Shown: in pieces, positions 38,665 to 50,015 of the stretch
How positions within the stretch are numbered: position 1 is the stretch's first letter
Layout: each line of letters begins with the position of its first letter
From: Aphrophora alni
Taxonomy: Eukaryota > Arthropoda > Insecta > Hemiptera > Aphrophoridae
NCBI GenBank assembly: GCA_963513935.1
Contig: OY740768.1
Span: forward strand, 67,444,231-67,508,230
DNA: 64,000 bases
Reading direction: 5' to 3'
Translations under genes and position numbers: made by a program
The notes under the pieces: generated by a model
Database searches by the model: none
Told to the model about the DNA's origin: nothing
The model's input: the letters and a program-made list of their open reading frames with translations, nothing else

Positions 38665-40915
38665 TGTTGACTGTATAAATTACAGCATTATGGATGATTT
38701 TATGATGCTGTATGAATGTTAATTACTCATTTTTTGATTGCTACACTGTATAAACCACAACATTATGGATTATTGTATGATGCTGTATGAATGTTAATTA
38801 CTCATTTTTTTGATTGCTACACTGTATAAACCACAACATTATGGATTATTGTATGATGCTGTATGAATGTTAATTACTCATTTTTTTGATTGCTACACTG
38901 TATAAACCACAACATTATGGATTATTGTATGATGCTGTATGAATGTTAATTACTCATTTTTTTGATTGCTACACTGTATAAACCACAACATTATGGATTA
39001 TTGTATGATGCTGTATGAATGTTAATTACTTTTTTTTTTTATTGCTACACTGTATAAACCACAACATTATGGATTATTGTATGATGCTGTATGAATGTTA
39101 ATTACTTTTTTTTTTGATTGCTACACTGTATAAACCACAACATTATGGATTATTGTATGATGCTGTATGAATGTTAATTACTCATTTTTTGATTGCTACA
39201 CTGTATAAACCACAACATTATGGATTATTGTATGATGCTGTATGAATGTTAATTACTCATTTTTTTGATTGCTACACTGTATAAACCACAACATTATGGA
39301 TTATTGTATGATGCTGTATGAATGTTAATTACTCATTTTTTTGATTGCTACACTGTATAAACCACAACATTATGGATTATTGTATGATGCTGTATGAATG
39401 TTAATTACTCATTTTTTGATTGCTACACTGTATAAACCACAACATTATGGATTATTGTATGATGCTGTATGAATGTTAATTACTCATTTTTTTGATTGCT
39501 ACACTGTATAAACCACAACATTATGGATTATTGTATGATGCTGTATGAATGTTAATTACTCATTTTTTTGATTGCTACACTGTATAAACCACAACATTAT
39601 GGATTATTGTATGATGCTGTATGAATGTTAATTACTCATTTTTTGATTGCTACACTGTATAAACCACAACATTATGGATTATTGTATGATGCTGTATGAA
39701 TGTTAATTACTCATTTTTTTGATTGCTACACTGTATAAACCACAACATTATGGATTATTGTATGATGCTGTATGAATGTTAATTACTTTTTTTTTTTATT
39801 GCTACACTGTATAAACCACAACATTATGGATTATTGTATGATGCTGTATGAATGTTAATTACTCATTTTTTGATTGCTACACTGTATAAACCACAACATT
39901 ATGGATTATTGTATGATGCTGTATGAATGTTAATTACTCATTTTTTGATTGCTACACTGTATAAACCACAACATTATGGATTATTGTATGATGCTGTATG
40001 AATGTTAATTACTCATTTTTTTGATTGCTACACTGTATAAACCACAACATTATGGATTATTGTATGATGCTGTATGAATGTTAATTACTTTTTTTTTTTA
40101 TTGCTACACTGTATAAACCACAACATTATGGATTATTGTATGATGCTGTATGAATGTTAATTACTCATTTTTTTGATTGCTACACTGTATAAACCACAAC
40201 ATTATGGATTATTGTATGATGCTGTATGAATGTTAATTACTCATTTTTTTGATTGCTACACTGTATAAACCACAACATTATGGATTATTGTATGATGCTG
40301 TATGAATGTTAATTACTCATTTTTTTGATTGCTACACTGTATAAACCACAACATTATGGATTATTGTATGATGCTGTATGAATGTTAATTACTTTTTTTT
40401 TTTATTGCTACACTGTATAAACCACAACATTATGGATTATTGTATGATGCTGTATGAATGTTAATTACTCATTTTTTTGATTGCTACACTGTATAAACCA
40501 CAACATTATGGATTATTGTATGATGCTGTATGAATGTTAATTACTCATTTTTTTGATTGCTACACTGTATAAACCACAACATTATGGATTATTGTATGAT
40601 GCTGTATGAATGTTAATTACTCATTTTTTTGATTGCTACACTGTATAAACCACAACATTATGGATTATTGTATGATGCTGTATGAATGTTAATTACTTTT
40701 TTTTTTTTATTGCTACACTGTATAAACCACAACATTATGGATTATTGTATGATGCTGTATGAATGTTAATTACTCATTTTTTGATTGCTACACTGTATAA
40801 ACCACAACATTATGGATTATTGTATGATGCTGTATGAATGATAATTACTCATTTTAAAATAATTACACTAAATAAACCACTTCATTATGGATCATTATAT
40901 GATGCTGTATGAACA
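38665..40915. repeat. 76-bp satellite array, about 29 copies
   Basis: The monomer is ctacactgtataaaccacaa, then cattatggattattgtatga, then tgctgtatgaatgttaatta, then a variable T tract. Spacing is 76 bp when the tract is CAT plus T7, and 75 bp when it is T6. Copies from 38,741 to about 40,840 are almost identical. The first (38,665-38,735) and last (40,850-40,915) units are strongly diverged, the classic picture of homogenisation by unequal exchange. The monomer has no open frame and no retroelement features. Confidence 0.98.
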
Positions 40916-41713
40916 AATCTTAATTACTCACACATATTTACTGATACCAAACTGCATGTAAGTTTAGTGTAAAAGTTGATAATTTGAAATAATTAATATC
41001 ACCGTGCCAAGATATACATAAAGTTAAATGAAAATCAGTATTGTATATAAATTAGATATTGCACATGAACAATGTTTAGCTGGGACAAGAAATATTTGTT
41101 ATTTTGAGGAACAGTTTCCATTGACGACACTGGTGAGTTGGCTCTGCCAGCCAATTTGTATGGTTTGGTACCATTATATCCAGAATTGAAATTGCAATTT
41201 CAAATTTTTTTCTTAGTGTAATAAGTTGAATTACACACGAGGTATCAACAAGAAACTATTTAAAATGGCTATCATTATGACAGTTTCAAACAGATTTTTC
41301 TATATTTTTATAAGAGCACACTAAAATCCCCTTATACTAAATACTATGTTTCTATCTCAATTTCTGTAGCTGCTGTCGATAACGAAACGGACGGACAGCA
41401 TATTGAAAATCACTTGTTCGTCATACTGCTTCAAAAAACAGCTGTTTTCAACACATGCAATGAGATGCTAAAGTTGTTCTTTTTTAGTCCTAGCACCTAA
41501 AAACATCAGTTGAGGTCGATGTCATCAGCTGTTACTTCATTTATACGAATTAATTAACGATGGTAAAGCATCTATAAAAAACAACCGATACTCTCGATTG
41601 TAAATAACCGTTAAAACAGCTGTTACCATCGATTTGAAGGCAAATAGTTTATAACATTTTAGTTTTTGTGAAATTGTTTTCTAATATTATTTGCAGTATA
41701 ACGAAAAATATAG
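40916..41713. other. AT-rich non-coding, nothing recognised
   Basis: No supported feature. Confidence 0.5.
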
Positions 41714-41821
41714 TTCATCACTTGGACCAAAAGAAGCTTTTTGATCCTAGCTCATTTTCCGGCCTCGGCCGTTAAACTTGAGCTTGTATCGAAAAGCTTC
41801 ACTTTTGGTCCTAGTGATGAA
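41714..41821. mobile_element. Small foldback element (MITE-like)
   Basis: The 108-bp block is self-complementary over nearly its whole length. The left end ttcatcacttggaccaaaag pairs with the right end, whose reverse complement reads ttcatcactaggaccaaaag. Pairing continues through agctttttgat, cctagctca and the central ccggcc/cggccg. No clear target duplication could be set, so transposon origin is likely but unproven. A transcript would form a hairpin of about 50 bp. Confidence 0.7.
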
Positions 41822-44800
41822 AATATACTGAGGCCATGAAAAGTGAAAATCAGTCTTAAACGGAGGTCGAAAGTTTGTTTGCGATTACCAAATTTACTGT
41901 ATACTATCATCCCTTCACTACGCAACTGTGAAAACTTTAATATTAATTATTCTTATGACAGTTTCAGACTTTACATAGTCATTGAAATGTAAAACATCTT
42001 CTATGGCTATGTATGTTTGAGTTTTAATAGAATTTGGTCAAGGTTGTAACAATGTTTGATTTGGATTTTACTTGACGTGGCTTCGTTGACAAATATTTTG
42101 TCTATTAAGTTAAAACAATACTGTACTATTGGTATAGTCTGTTCACGAATACAACGTAAATTTAAAGAAAAACAATTTTATTTCGTTTCTACTATGTTCT
42201 AATAGATCAATGGAAACTTTGTAGTTCTATGAACCAGAAACATTGTCATGAGATTCTAAAATTTCGGTTCTCATTTATTTCTAGTACAAAATTATCACCT
42301 ATATATTTTGATTATCATGATTCTTCAATACATCTTATTTTTACGTTACAGCTTTCTATTTATTTCTTTTTTTTAAAGCATCGTAAATAAGTTCGAAATA
42401 AATGTCTTATTCAGATAATAAGAGTCTATCAAATATATAACACTACTAAAAACGTATGTAGTAAAAGCAAGGAATAAGTCCCCTCTATGAGGACAAATAT
42501 TGCAGACGCAATTTAGATTAACTGAAAAGAGCTGACAGACATGGTAACGCTGCTTTTGATATACTCTATAGCATTCAAGATAAATTAAGTCAACTGCTTT
42601 AGTGAATAGAAGTAATATAAGATTAGATACATTCATGGTAAAATCTATTCATTAAGTGTTTGTGAAGAAATTGAGGTGAGCAGTATTTTGTAATATCAAA
42701 TTTAAAAAGCTGGGGCGCCGAGTTGAACACGTTTAATCAATGATCGAAATTAAACTTATTGAATTTGAAATTCTATACGGTTTTTTAATGTAGTTTACCT
42801 CGTAGAGTGATAGCACAAACCTTTTAAATTTGAAATAAATGTGGACATTCTAGTTAATTGCATTTTATGTAAATGCTTTTCATGAACCTTGAGTTACTTT
42901 TTCTAAAATACTTACCAATATGAAGGAGTTTTAAGTCCGACTTTTTTTAAAGAGTTTTTCCCATTTTAAATATTTGAAGACATTAATCCTCTCGCAAATT
43001 AATCACTCTCGCCATTTATTACGAGAAATGTTTTATTTTATCTGACCAACGTTATCAAGATGCATCATTTTATTGTCAAATTAATTTCTATAAACTACGA
43101 TAATATTATAACTACGATAATATTAATATAATCAGTAAATATAATAATTTTTTTTCAATTACAGGCTTTGTAATAAACCGTCTTTAGATAACATAATGTT
43201 ATCATAATAGGCTATATAAAAGTATACGAAAATATGCTTTATTCGTCTTTCAACTCGATCTTAGTTTTAGCCGACTTTGCTTGTTTGAACACTTCGATTA
43301 TTTTCTCTTAGGTTATGTTTTAAGCGTAATGTTTCAGTTGGTATGGCTGGGGTATGAAAATCATCTAAAATTGTATTTATTGCATACTATTAATGTATGA
43401 ATGTTTAAATTATTTTTAAATATGAGTGGATTTCCCAACTGACGAAAGATGTAAGCCATTGTAAAATTTTAACTCAGGGTCTAGAATATACACGGGAAAG
43501 CAGTAATAAAAATTGGTAAACAAACAAAATTGTATTTATATTCTCCAATTTGAATTTGTTCTAATAAAAGTTTCAAATATTAATTCAGGGTTTTGAGTAT
43601 ACCCATTGATTGTTGTATTTAATCTGTTCACTGCTAAAAATAACAAATATATATATTCGTTACTTTAACCTATGCTAAAGTTCTACAAACACAAAAATAT
43701 GTTTTACTATCAAAAAATCAAAACTTTTTGTTCTTAAATTCTAAATTGAAACATCCACTAAAATCTATTTAACCGTTCAGTTCAACTATGAACAGTCAAA
43801 GGTGGGAAAACTCTGAAAATGGTATTTTGACACTGATATTTAAAGCATGGAAGGAGGAGAGTGGCATAAACTTCGTGAAAATCTGTTCATCCTTTACGGT
43901 TATAGAGTCGGTACAACTGGACGATATCATTAGCATTTGTTCTTAACAATGTTAAAAAGTCTTTTCATCTGAATAGTTTAGTCTTCAAAGTTAGTAAACG
44001 TCAAGAACGGCGTTATCTACTTTGAAATGCAAAACCCGAAACGTAGTGAGAATTTATCAATGTATAAAGTAAAAAGGAACCAATACATAAAGAAAATTAT
44101 GAATATTTTCAGTAAAAAAAAAGGACAAAGAGTATCAGGAAGGGTTGGTGTGTGTACACAGAAGCGCAGCGACGGTAGGAAAACCACTGAAGCTGTGAAT
44201 AATCCATCAAACATCAAAGTGAAAATGTTGCCACCCCTCGGACTCCCTCCTACATGTATATATGTCAGTATAGATTATTTTAATTGATTTAGAAAATGAT
44301 TGTAGGGGTGCGAGACCGCTACAATACAAATCAATACCGGCGTTTATTCACGCTTCGAAATACAGGGTGAACGATATCATTAGATATGTTTCAATAAGCA
44401 GATAAAGTACACTTTAGAAAGAGAATTACGTTGGGAATATCAAACAATACACAGTAAAGAGAAATCTGCATATGTCGCCATTCACACATTAGGAAACCGG
44501 ATTTTAATTTATTGACATTGTGACATTGTTTCTCTCTCTCTGAAGGATGACCACCCTGGGAATTATATATTTACAAAAAGTTGTACTTTTGCTTTCAATT
44601 TCAAAAGTGTTTAAATTGAGCCGCTTCATGTTTTAAATAAACGTCTCTAAGTTTAGGCGCTTGTTTGTGACTTCAGCTTAGAGACAGAACTAAACCTATT
44701 TTCCGGAATGGCAGATATTTTATTGTTTAATGAAGATTTTTATAATTATTTGAATTTTAAATTTATGATTACAGTTATTTTACAAGACCGTTCTGTACTG

Positions 44801-45071
44801 GAATAAATATTGACTGTTCTTTTAATTACTTCATGAAATACGAAGACATTGTATCTTTCGGCTACTTAAATCTATCAATGTAATTTGAAATCAGTTGACT
44901 CGTGTATTCACAAGTTGAAATGTAATATTATAGTTATCGATACTGATAAATCTTCTGATCGTACTGAGTCGGTACGATAAGAATTCGTTGCTACAATCAC
45001 TGTGTTCTACCATTTTCGTTTCAAATGTTTTATTTTAGCTAACGCTATTTTTTTAGGTCTGATACTTAAAA
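41822..45071. other. AT-rich non-coding, no exon supported
   Basis: The + strand frame at 44,027-44,287 is Lys/Arg-rich and lacks recognisable domains. The sequence acgatatcattag occurs twice (about 43,921 and 44,370), which may be a repeat remnant. Confidence 0.45.
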
Positions 45072-45154
45072 TTTATGTAATTTAAGTTTAAAATGTACAT
45101 ATCATACATATTTAATATGTATGATATGTACATTTTAAACTTAAATTACATAAA
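45072..45154. repeat. 40-bp palindrome with 3-bp loop
   Basis: Left arm 45,072-45,111 (tttatgtaatttaagtttaa...) and right arm 45,115-45,154 are reverse complements with no mismatch seen, separated by only tta. It is entirely AT-rich, with no target duplication. Such near-perfect palindromes are unstable in replication, so this one is probably recent or under some constraint. Confidence 0.93.
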
Positions 45155-46254
45155 ATAGTCTTAACTATAATGGATTATAATCATGAATCCGTCTTATCAG
45201 CTGGTTTACTTACATAAAAAGATCGTCTCATATGTGTTTCCGGTTCTACATAGCATATGAAAGAATGAGTTGAATCAAAATAGTTTTTTTTTCAACTATT
45301 GAGTAGATGATAATTCAAACTTATAAACTAATACAATGTTATCTGTAATATGCTACTTTTATACTTAACACAACATAATATTTAATTACAAAAATACGCT
45401 TTGTAGTTCCAAACTAGATCACAAAAAAGATCACAAAAAAGATGTGAAAATCAAAAGTAAATTTCTAAACCTTTTAGCCCGTTTCAACGGCCACAGATTT
45501 ATACCAAAAACGCTGAATACCCGTTTTTTTATAAACTTTCTCCATACATCAAATTTAGTCGTGGCTTTAAATAAGCTGACCAAAAAAGAAATAGTTAGAT
45601 GATCCCGGTAACATGGATAACCGCTTCTAAAATTGGGGGACTATAAACTAAGAAGCGTTATATATTTTTTAATATTAGAAATGTAATGTGTTAGTTTTAT
45701 TTACAGCTCAGTAAAATCTTATCTTGTAGGTAAATTTAAGCGTATTAATACAAAATCGAAAATGATAACTGAATGTACCCCATATGTGTACGTAACTCGT
45801 TTTAAACTGCCGCGTTTCGGTTTTAAAACCGGACTCAAACTTGACGGAGATACTTTCATTGACTAAAAAACAAATAGTGCTACTTAGCGTACAACTGTTG
45901 CAAAGAGAAACAACAAACAAGTAATTAATTATCTATTATGTAAACATTGCGTTGTATGATAAAAAGTCATTACTTAAATATTCTTGCAGAACTGTTACAT
46001 CATGTTATTATGCATGTCTGCGATATTGTTTACGTCTTCCATCATTTATTTATTAAAGAGATATTGAATTCGTGCATCTTTCTCAGAATTGTCAAACCGT
46101 AAGGTATTCTTAATATCTTCTTCTTCATTTAAAACACTTTATCTTACTATTTTAATTTTATAAAGAAAACCGAAAGTAAAGAGTGAAACAATATGAGTAT
46201 ACAACACCCGTACAAATTCTATTTAGAATTATAATAAACCTCGTCACCATTGTA

Positions 46255-46540
46255 CAGAGAGACAGAACTATCACTATATATATAAACGGCTTTGTCCTGA
46301 CTGATTGAATGAATGAATAACTGACAGAGAATCAACGTAGAGCAAAAACCAACAAAGATATTGATACCAAAATTTAAAGGCATATTTGCATGAGGTCATA
46401 GACGCTCACTAAGAAAGGATTTTGCGAAATTTTAATTTTAAAGGGTATTAAGTACAAAAAGAAAAACAAGTCAATTTTATTCATTTAATTTTAAACGTCA
46501 ACATACACGCGCCTAGCGGCAAAAAGATAAGACTCGAATC
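46255..46540 (+). repeat. Diverged interspersed repeat (tatataaacggctttgtcctgac type)
   Basis: It contains tatatataaacggctttgtc, then ctgactgattgaatgaatga, then caacgtagagcaaa, then catgaggtcatagacgctca and ctaagaaaggattttgcgaa. This order matches my recollection of a dispersed repeat common in many arthropod genomes (gaatgtcctgactgactg... followed by ggcgctcactaagaaagg). The class is unresolved and no coding capacity is visible. Confidence 0.5.
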
Positions 46541-47430
46541 AAAACAAATTCTAAATCTAATATTTTCCGACCCAATTATAACTAATCCAGAAAATTGTCA
46601 ATCTAAAACAAATCAAAACCTATATTAAAATTGCGCCTAAGAATTTGATTAATCCATAAAAAATAACAACACACAGTTAAAGACAAGAAAACTTAAATAA
46701 TTTGTTTTTATCTAGACGTGAAAGGTCAACTTGGAAAATAACCGAATTGAAAATATAACTCCGATCTTTCGCCGATTATAAAAATACAGAAGACCTAGAA
46801 ACAAAATGAGATATACAGAAATACGAAGTAGATATTTCTAAACATATCAGTTCATATACAGTTAAAGAGACTGACAATCCTAACGACGTTATTAATATTA
46901 ACTTTAAATTGTTTGGGCACAATTCGATTAAAGTTGGAATAAGTTATGTTTATTCATTTTTGTGTTTTAATATTATATTTATATAAATAATTGATAATTT
47001 TCTCTTTGTTTTCAAGGACATTTACTTTTAGCAAAATTTTTGGTCTTTCCTAGCTTTATTTTCTTGACTTCCTTTGTTGAACTCCATCTTCAAAAACTAA
47101 CAATGCTCTCTTGGATATTAAAAAGGCAATGTTATAAATGAGCGAATATTTTTTAAAGTAAATAAATAATAACAGTTAATAATTAACATTAATAATTTAA
47201 TTTATAGTCCCAATAATTAATTTAAAATTATGAAGCAAATTTGATAAAGAAACATAGTGTTTACTTCACATAGTTCTGATTTCGGAAGTTGATTACAAGT
47301 ATATTTCATTTCTATCTTGACTTTATGACCGCTATGGTTAAAAAGAAAATTAAGCAAATAATATTCTCCAATTTCATTCAACCTTTACTTTTTCTCTCTA
47401 TTTGATAAATGTAATTTCTTCTCGGACACC

Positions 47431-47540
47431 TTCGCCTTATGAAAAAGGAGATACGAATATAAAATAAGATACCCTCTAGCTCTCGAATACCTCCAGCTAG
47501 GTTCCTAGGGTTTGCCACACCCGTACTATGAGCCCCTGAG
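47431..47540 (+). repeat. SINE-like interspersed repeat, copy D (short)
   Basis: The shortest family member: ttcgcctt head, agctctcgaatacct core, then a deletion directly to ccagctaggttcctagggtt and tgccacacccgtactatgag. Same orientation as the other copies. Confidence 0.6.
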
Positions 47541-49472
47541 GAATTCAACCGTTACCTAAGTGTATAAGTATCGATATTAAAAAAAATAAATAAAAATGAT
47601 TATACAAATAAAACACACACAAAATCTACAATAAATGTAACATGTAATTCTATCAAGTACCATCAGTCATCAGTATAAACTAAATTATGATTGGTTATTA
47701 CAATGATCAAATTGAAAGAAACAGTTTTAAAGTGTGCCTTGGAGATTTCAGTAGAAGCTTACTTTACACAAGACTCCCGTTGTACGCAAGAAGGTCAGTG
47801 ATTCTAACCTTGCCTAAATCCAGTTGGAACATAAACAACACAACACTACACGCATTACAAACCTGTCGTTGGGTTTCACGATCCCTAATTACAAAACACT
47901 GATGCAAGGCTGTTTATTCAAATAATCTTCACTCAGAACGTGAAACACGATATTCTTTTCAGTATTCTTCAAGGCGCACATGAGGTGAGCAATCTTCGCT
48001 TCCGTGTCAATCACAAAATCATATTTTAGATTAGACATAACATATAGGTTTAGCAAAATAATCCCTTCGGTTTAGGAGGAAAAATTGATCCTCTTTGAAG
48101 TAAAACGTTTTTACTCCTTAATTTAATGATCTATTTTTGATTTAACATGATTCTAAATTTTGAAATAGGCAAACAAATATAAAAACCAAATAAAAATAGA
48201 TCAAGTTGTTTATGGTGTACAATTTATACCCCGGCCGTTTTTCGAATATTTTTGTTTCCTTGTTGTACGAAATGATTTATGGTATAAATAAAAGTTTAAA
48301 ATGTAGCAATACCTTTCCATTCTGTGTAAGCTGCTTATCTTAGTACCGTATATGTGATTTTATACTGTTTCAACGATTTCTTAGAACAGATTTAATTTAA
48401 CCGGAACTGTCATTTTATTTAGTTTAAAGGGGTTTTTTCGTAATTAATAGATTATGAAATTGTAACTGAAATCCGTTTTGAGCCTAAAAACGTATTCTTT
48501 ACATAATATATAAAGTTTGATTTTCTTCCAGTCAGTCCGTTTATGCATTGAAGATTGATGCATACTTATCAGTTTGACAATTTTATATAGGCATATATTG
48601 TGAATACACTATTAAGTTTTAACTCAAAATTTGAAGTTATCTGCTAGATGACAAAGTTTGTTGCATCTTAAGGACAAAAAAAAACCTATTCGTTTCTTTA
48701 AAATAGAGCTATCACGTCAAAAAATAAAAATTAAGGAGTTTTATTACTGTTCTTTGAAGGATGAATATCTCTAAGTCCGTCTAAACTAAAATTGTATTGC
48801 AATTTAAAGGTTTATGAATGACTGTGTAAAAAAAAAGTTGTCCACCGTTTATTTTGATTTTTAAAACGTTTATTTAAGCTAACATATATATTACTTTAAT
48901 ATACAGTACAACTAAAAAACCTTCAAATCATAAGGGTACTTTCAACAGGAAAAGGTTTTGTATTGATTATTTAGTTTCCTGTTGTTCTTTTTAATAATAA
49001 TAATAATAATAACGATAGCTTGGACAACGGAACGGCCAAATTAAGAGGATTTAATCACTTAAAATTAACAAACTTATGGAAAGTTTCAAGAGTAAGACGC
49101 TGCTGGAAACAAACAAGGTTATACGAGAACCGGAAATCTGAAATTACGTAAAATATTTTTATTCAACCAACTGAAAACTGTGACGTGGGGTGGGTATCGA
49201 TTAAAACCTCATAATACATTAAATATACAAATATTTTATCGTACATTTGGTTAAAAGCTGTATGAAGAAGCCCACTTCACATTGCAGCGTTACCTATTTC
49301 ACCCGAGATACAGGAGGCTGTGAAATATTTAATGGCAAATTCCTAAATGAAGAACACGCATATTACGGCAGGCCACAAGTTGGCGTTATATTATATTCTA
49401 CTCCAAGGTATGGCTTTATTGAACTGAAGGAAAATATGATAGACCTTACATTACTTGGGGAGGTGTAGGCAC
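47541..49472. other. AT-rich non-coding, no exon supported
   Basis: Open frames at 47,687-47,902 and 49,247-49,468 have no flanking splice signals in a usable phase and no known motif. A (TAA)n run of about 22 bp lies at 48,992. Confidence 0.45.
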
Positions 49473-49494
49473 ATAAACAACCTAGGTTGTTTAT
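49473..49494. repeat. 22-bp perfect palindrome
   Basis: The sequence from 49,473 to 49,494 (core aaacaacctaggttgttt) equals its own reverse complement with no spacer. It sits immediately upstream of the tandem duplication. Confidence 0.95.
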
Positions 49495-49504
49495 TATTTT
49501 TTTA

Positions 49505-50015
49505 ATGTTTTTTCTTAACAACAATTCCAGGTTGTGCAACTCTAACTTTGATTTTACTTTTAACTTCTTCTGCCAATCTTTTTCTTTCTCATTTGTTAGT
49601 TACATTTAATTATGAAAGGTACCTATTAAATTTAAAATAAATATAAAACTACTTACTAGTTTATGAAGTTAATGTAGTTAATGTATGTTACTTTCTCTCC
49701 TCTCTTCATTTGTAAAACAGACTTAAAGTAAACAAATTTAAAAAAAGATACATACTAATAATGTATTCTTTTTTGTAGTGTTTTTCTTGATAACAATTCC
49801 AGGCCTGTGCAACTATAACTTTAATTTTACTTTTAACTTCTTCTGCCAATCTTTTTCTTTCTCATTTGTTAGTTACATTTAATTATTAAAGGTACCTATT
49901 AAATTTAAAATAAATATAAAACTACTTACTAGTTTATGAAGTTAATGTATGTTACTTTCTCTCCTCTCTTCATTTGTAAAACAGACTTAAAGTAAACAAA
50001 TTTTAAAAAATAAAT
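49505..50015. repeat. Tandem duplication, period 272 bp
   Basis: Copy 1 (about 49,505-49,776) and copy 2 (about 49,777-50,015) share acaattccagg..tgtgcaact, then cttctgccaatctttttctt, then ctactagtttatgaag and cagacttaaagtaaac. Copy 1 has an extra local duplication (gttaatgtagttaatgta) that is single in copy 2. Divergence is a few percent, so the duplication is fairly recent. Confidence 0.93.

Noticed and set aside
38665..40915. Possible CRISPR-like array because of regular repeats
   Set aside because: The repeats are contiguous with no unique spacers, and the DNA is eukaryotic. It is a satellite.
44027..44287. 86-codon Lys/Arg-rich open frame
   Set aside because: No splice sites in a usable phase, no domain, and composition reflects A-rich DNA.
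49247..49468. 73-codon open frame with fairly mixed residues
   Set aside because: No recognisable motif, no start context and no acceptor/donor pair. Possible but unsupported.
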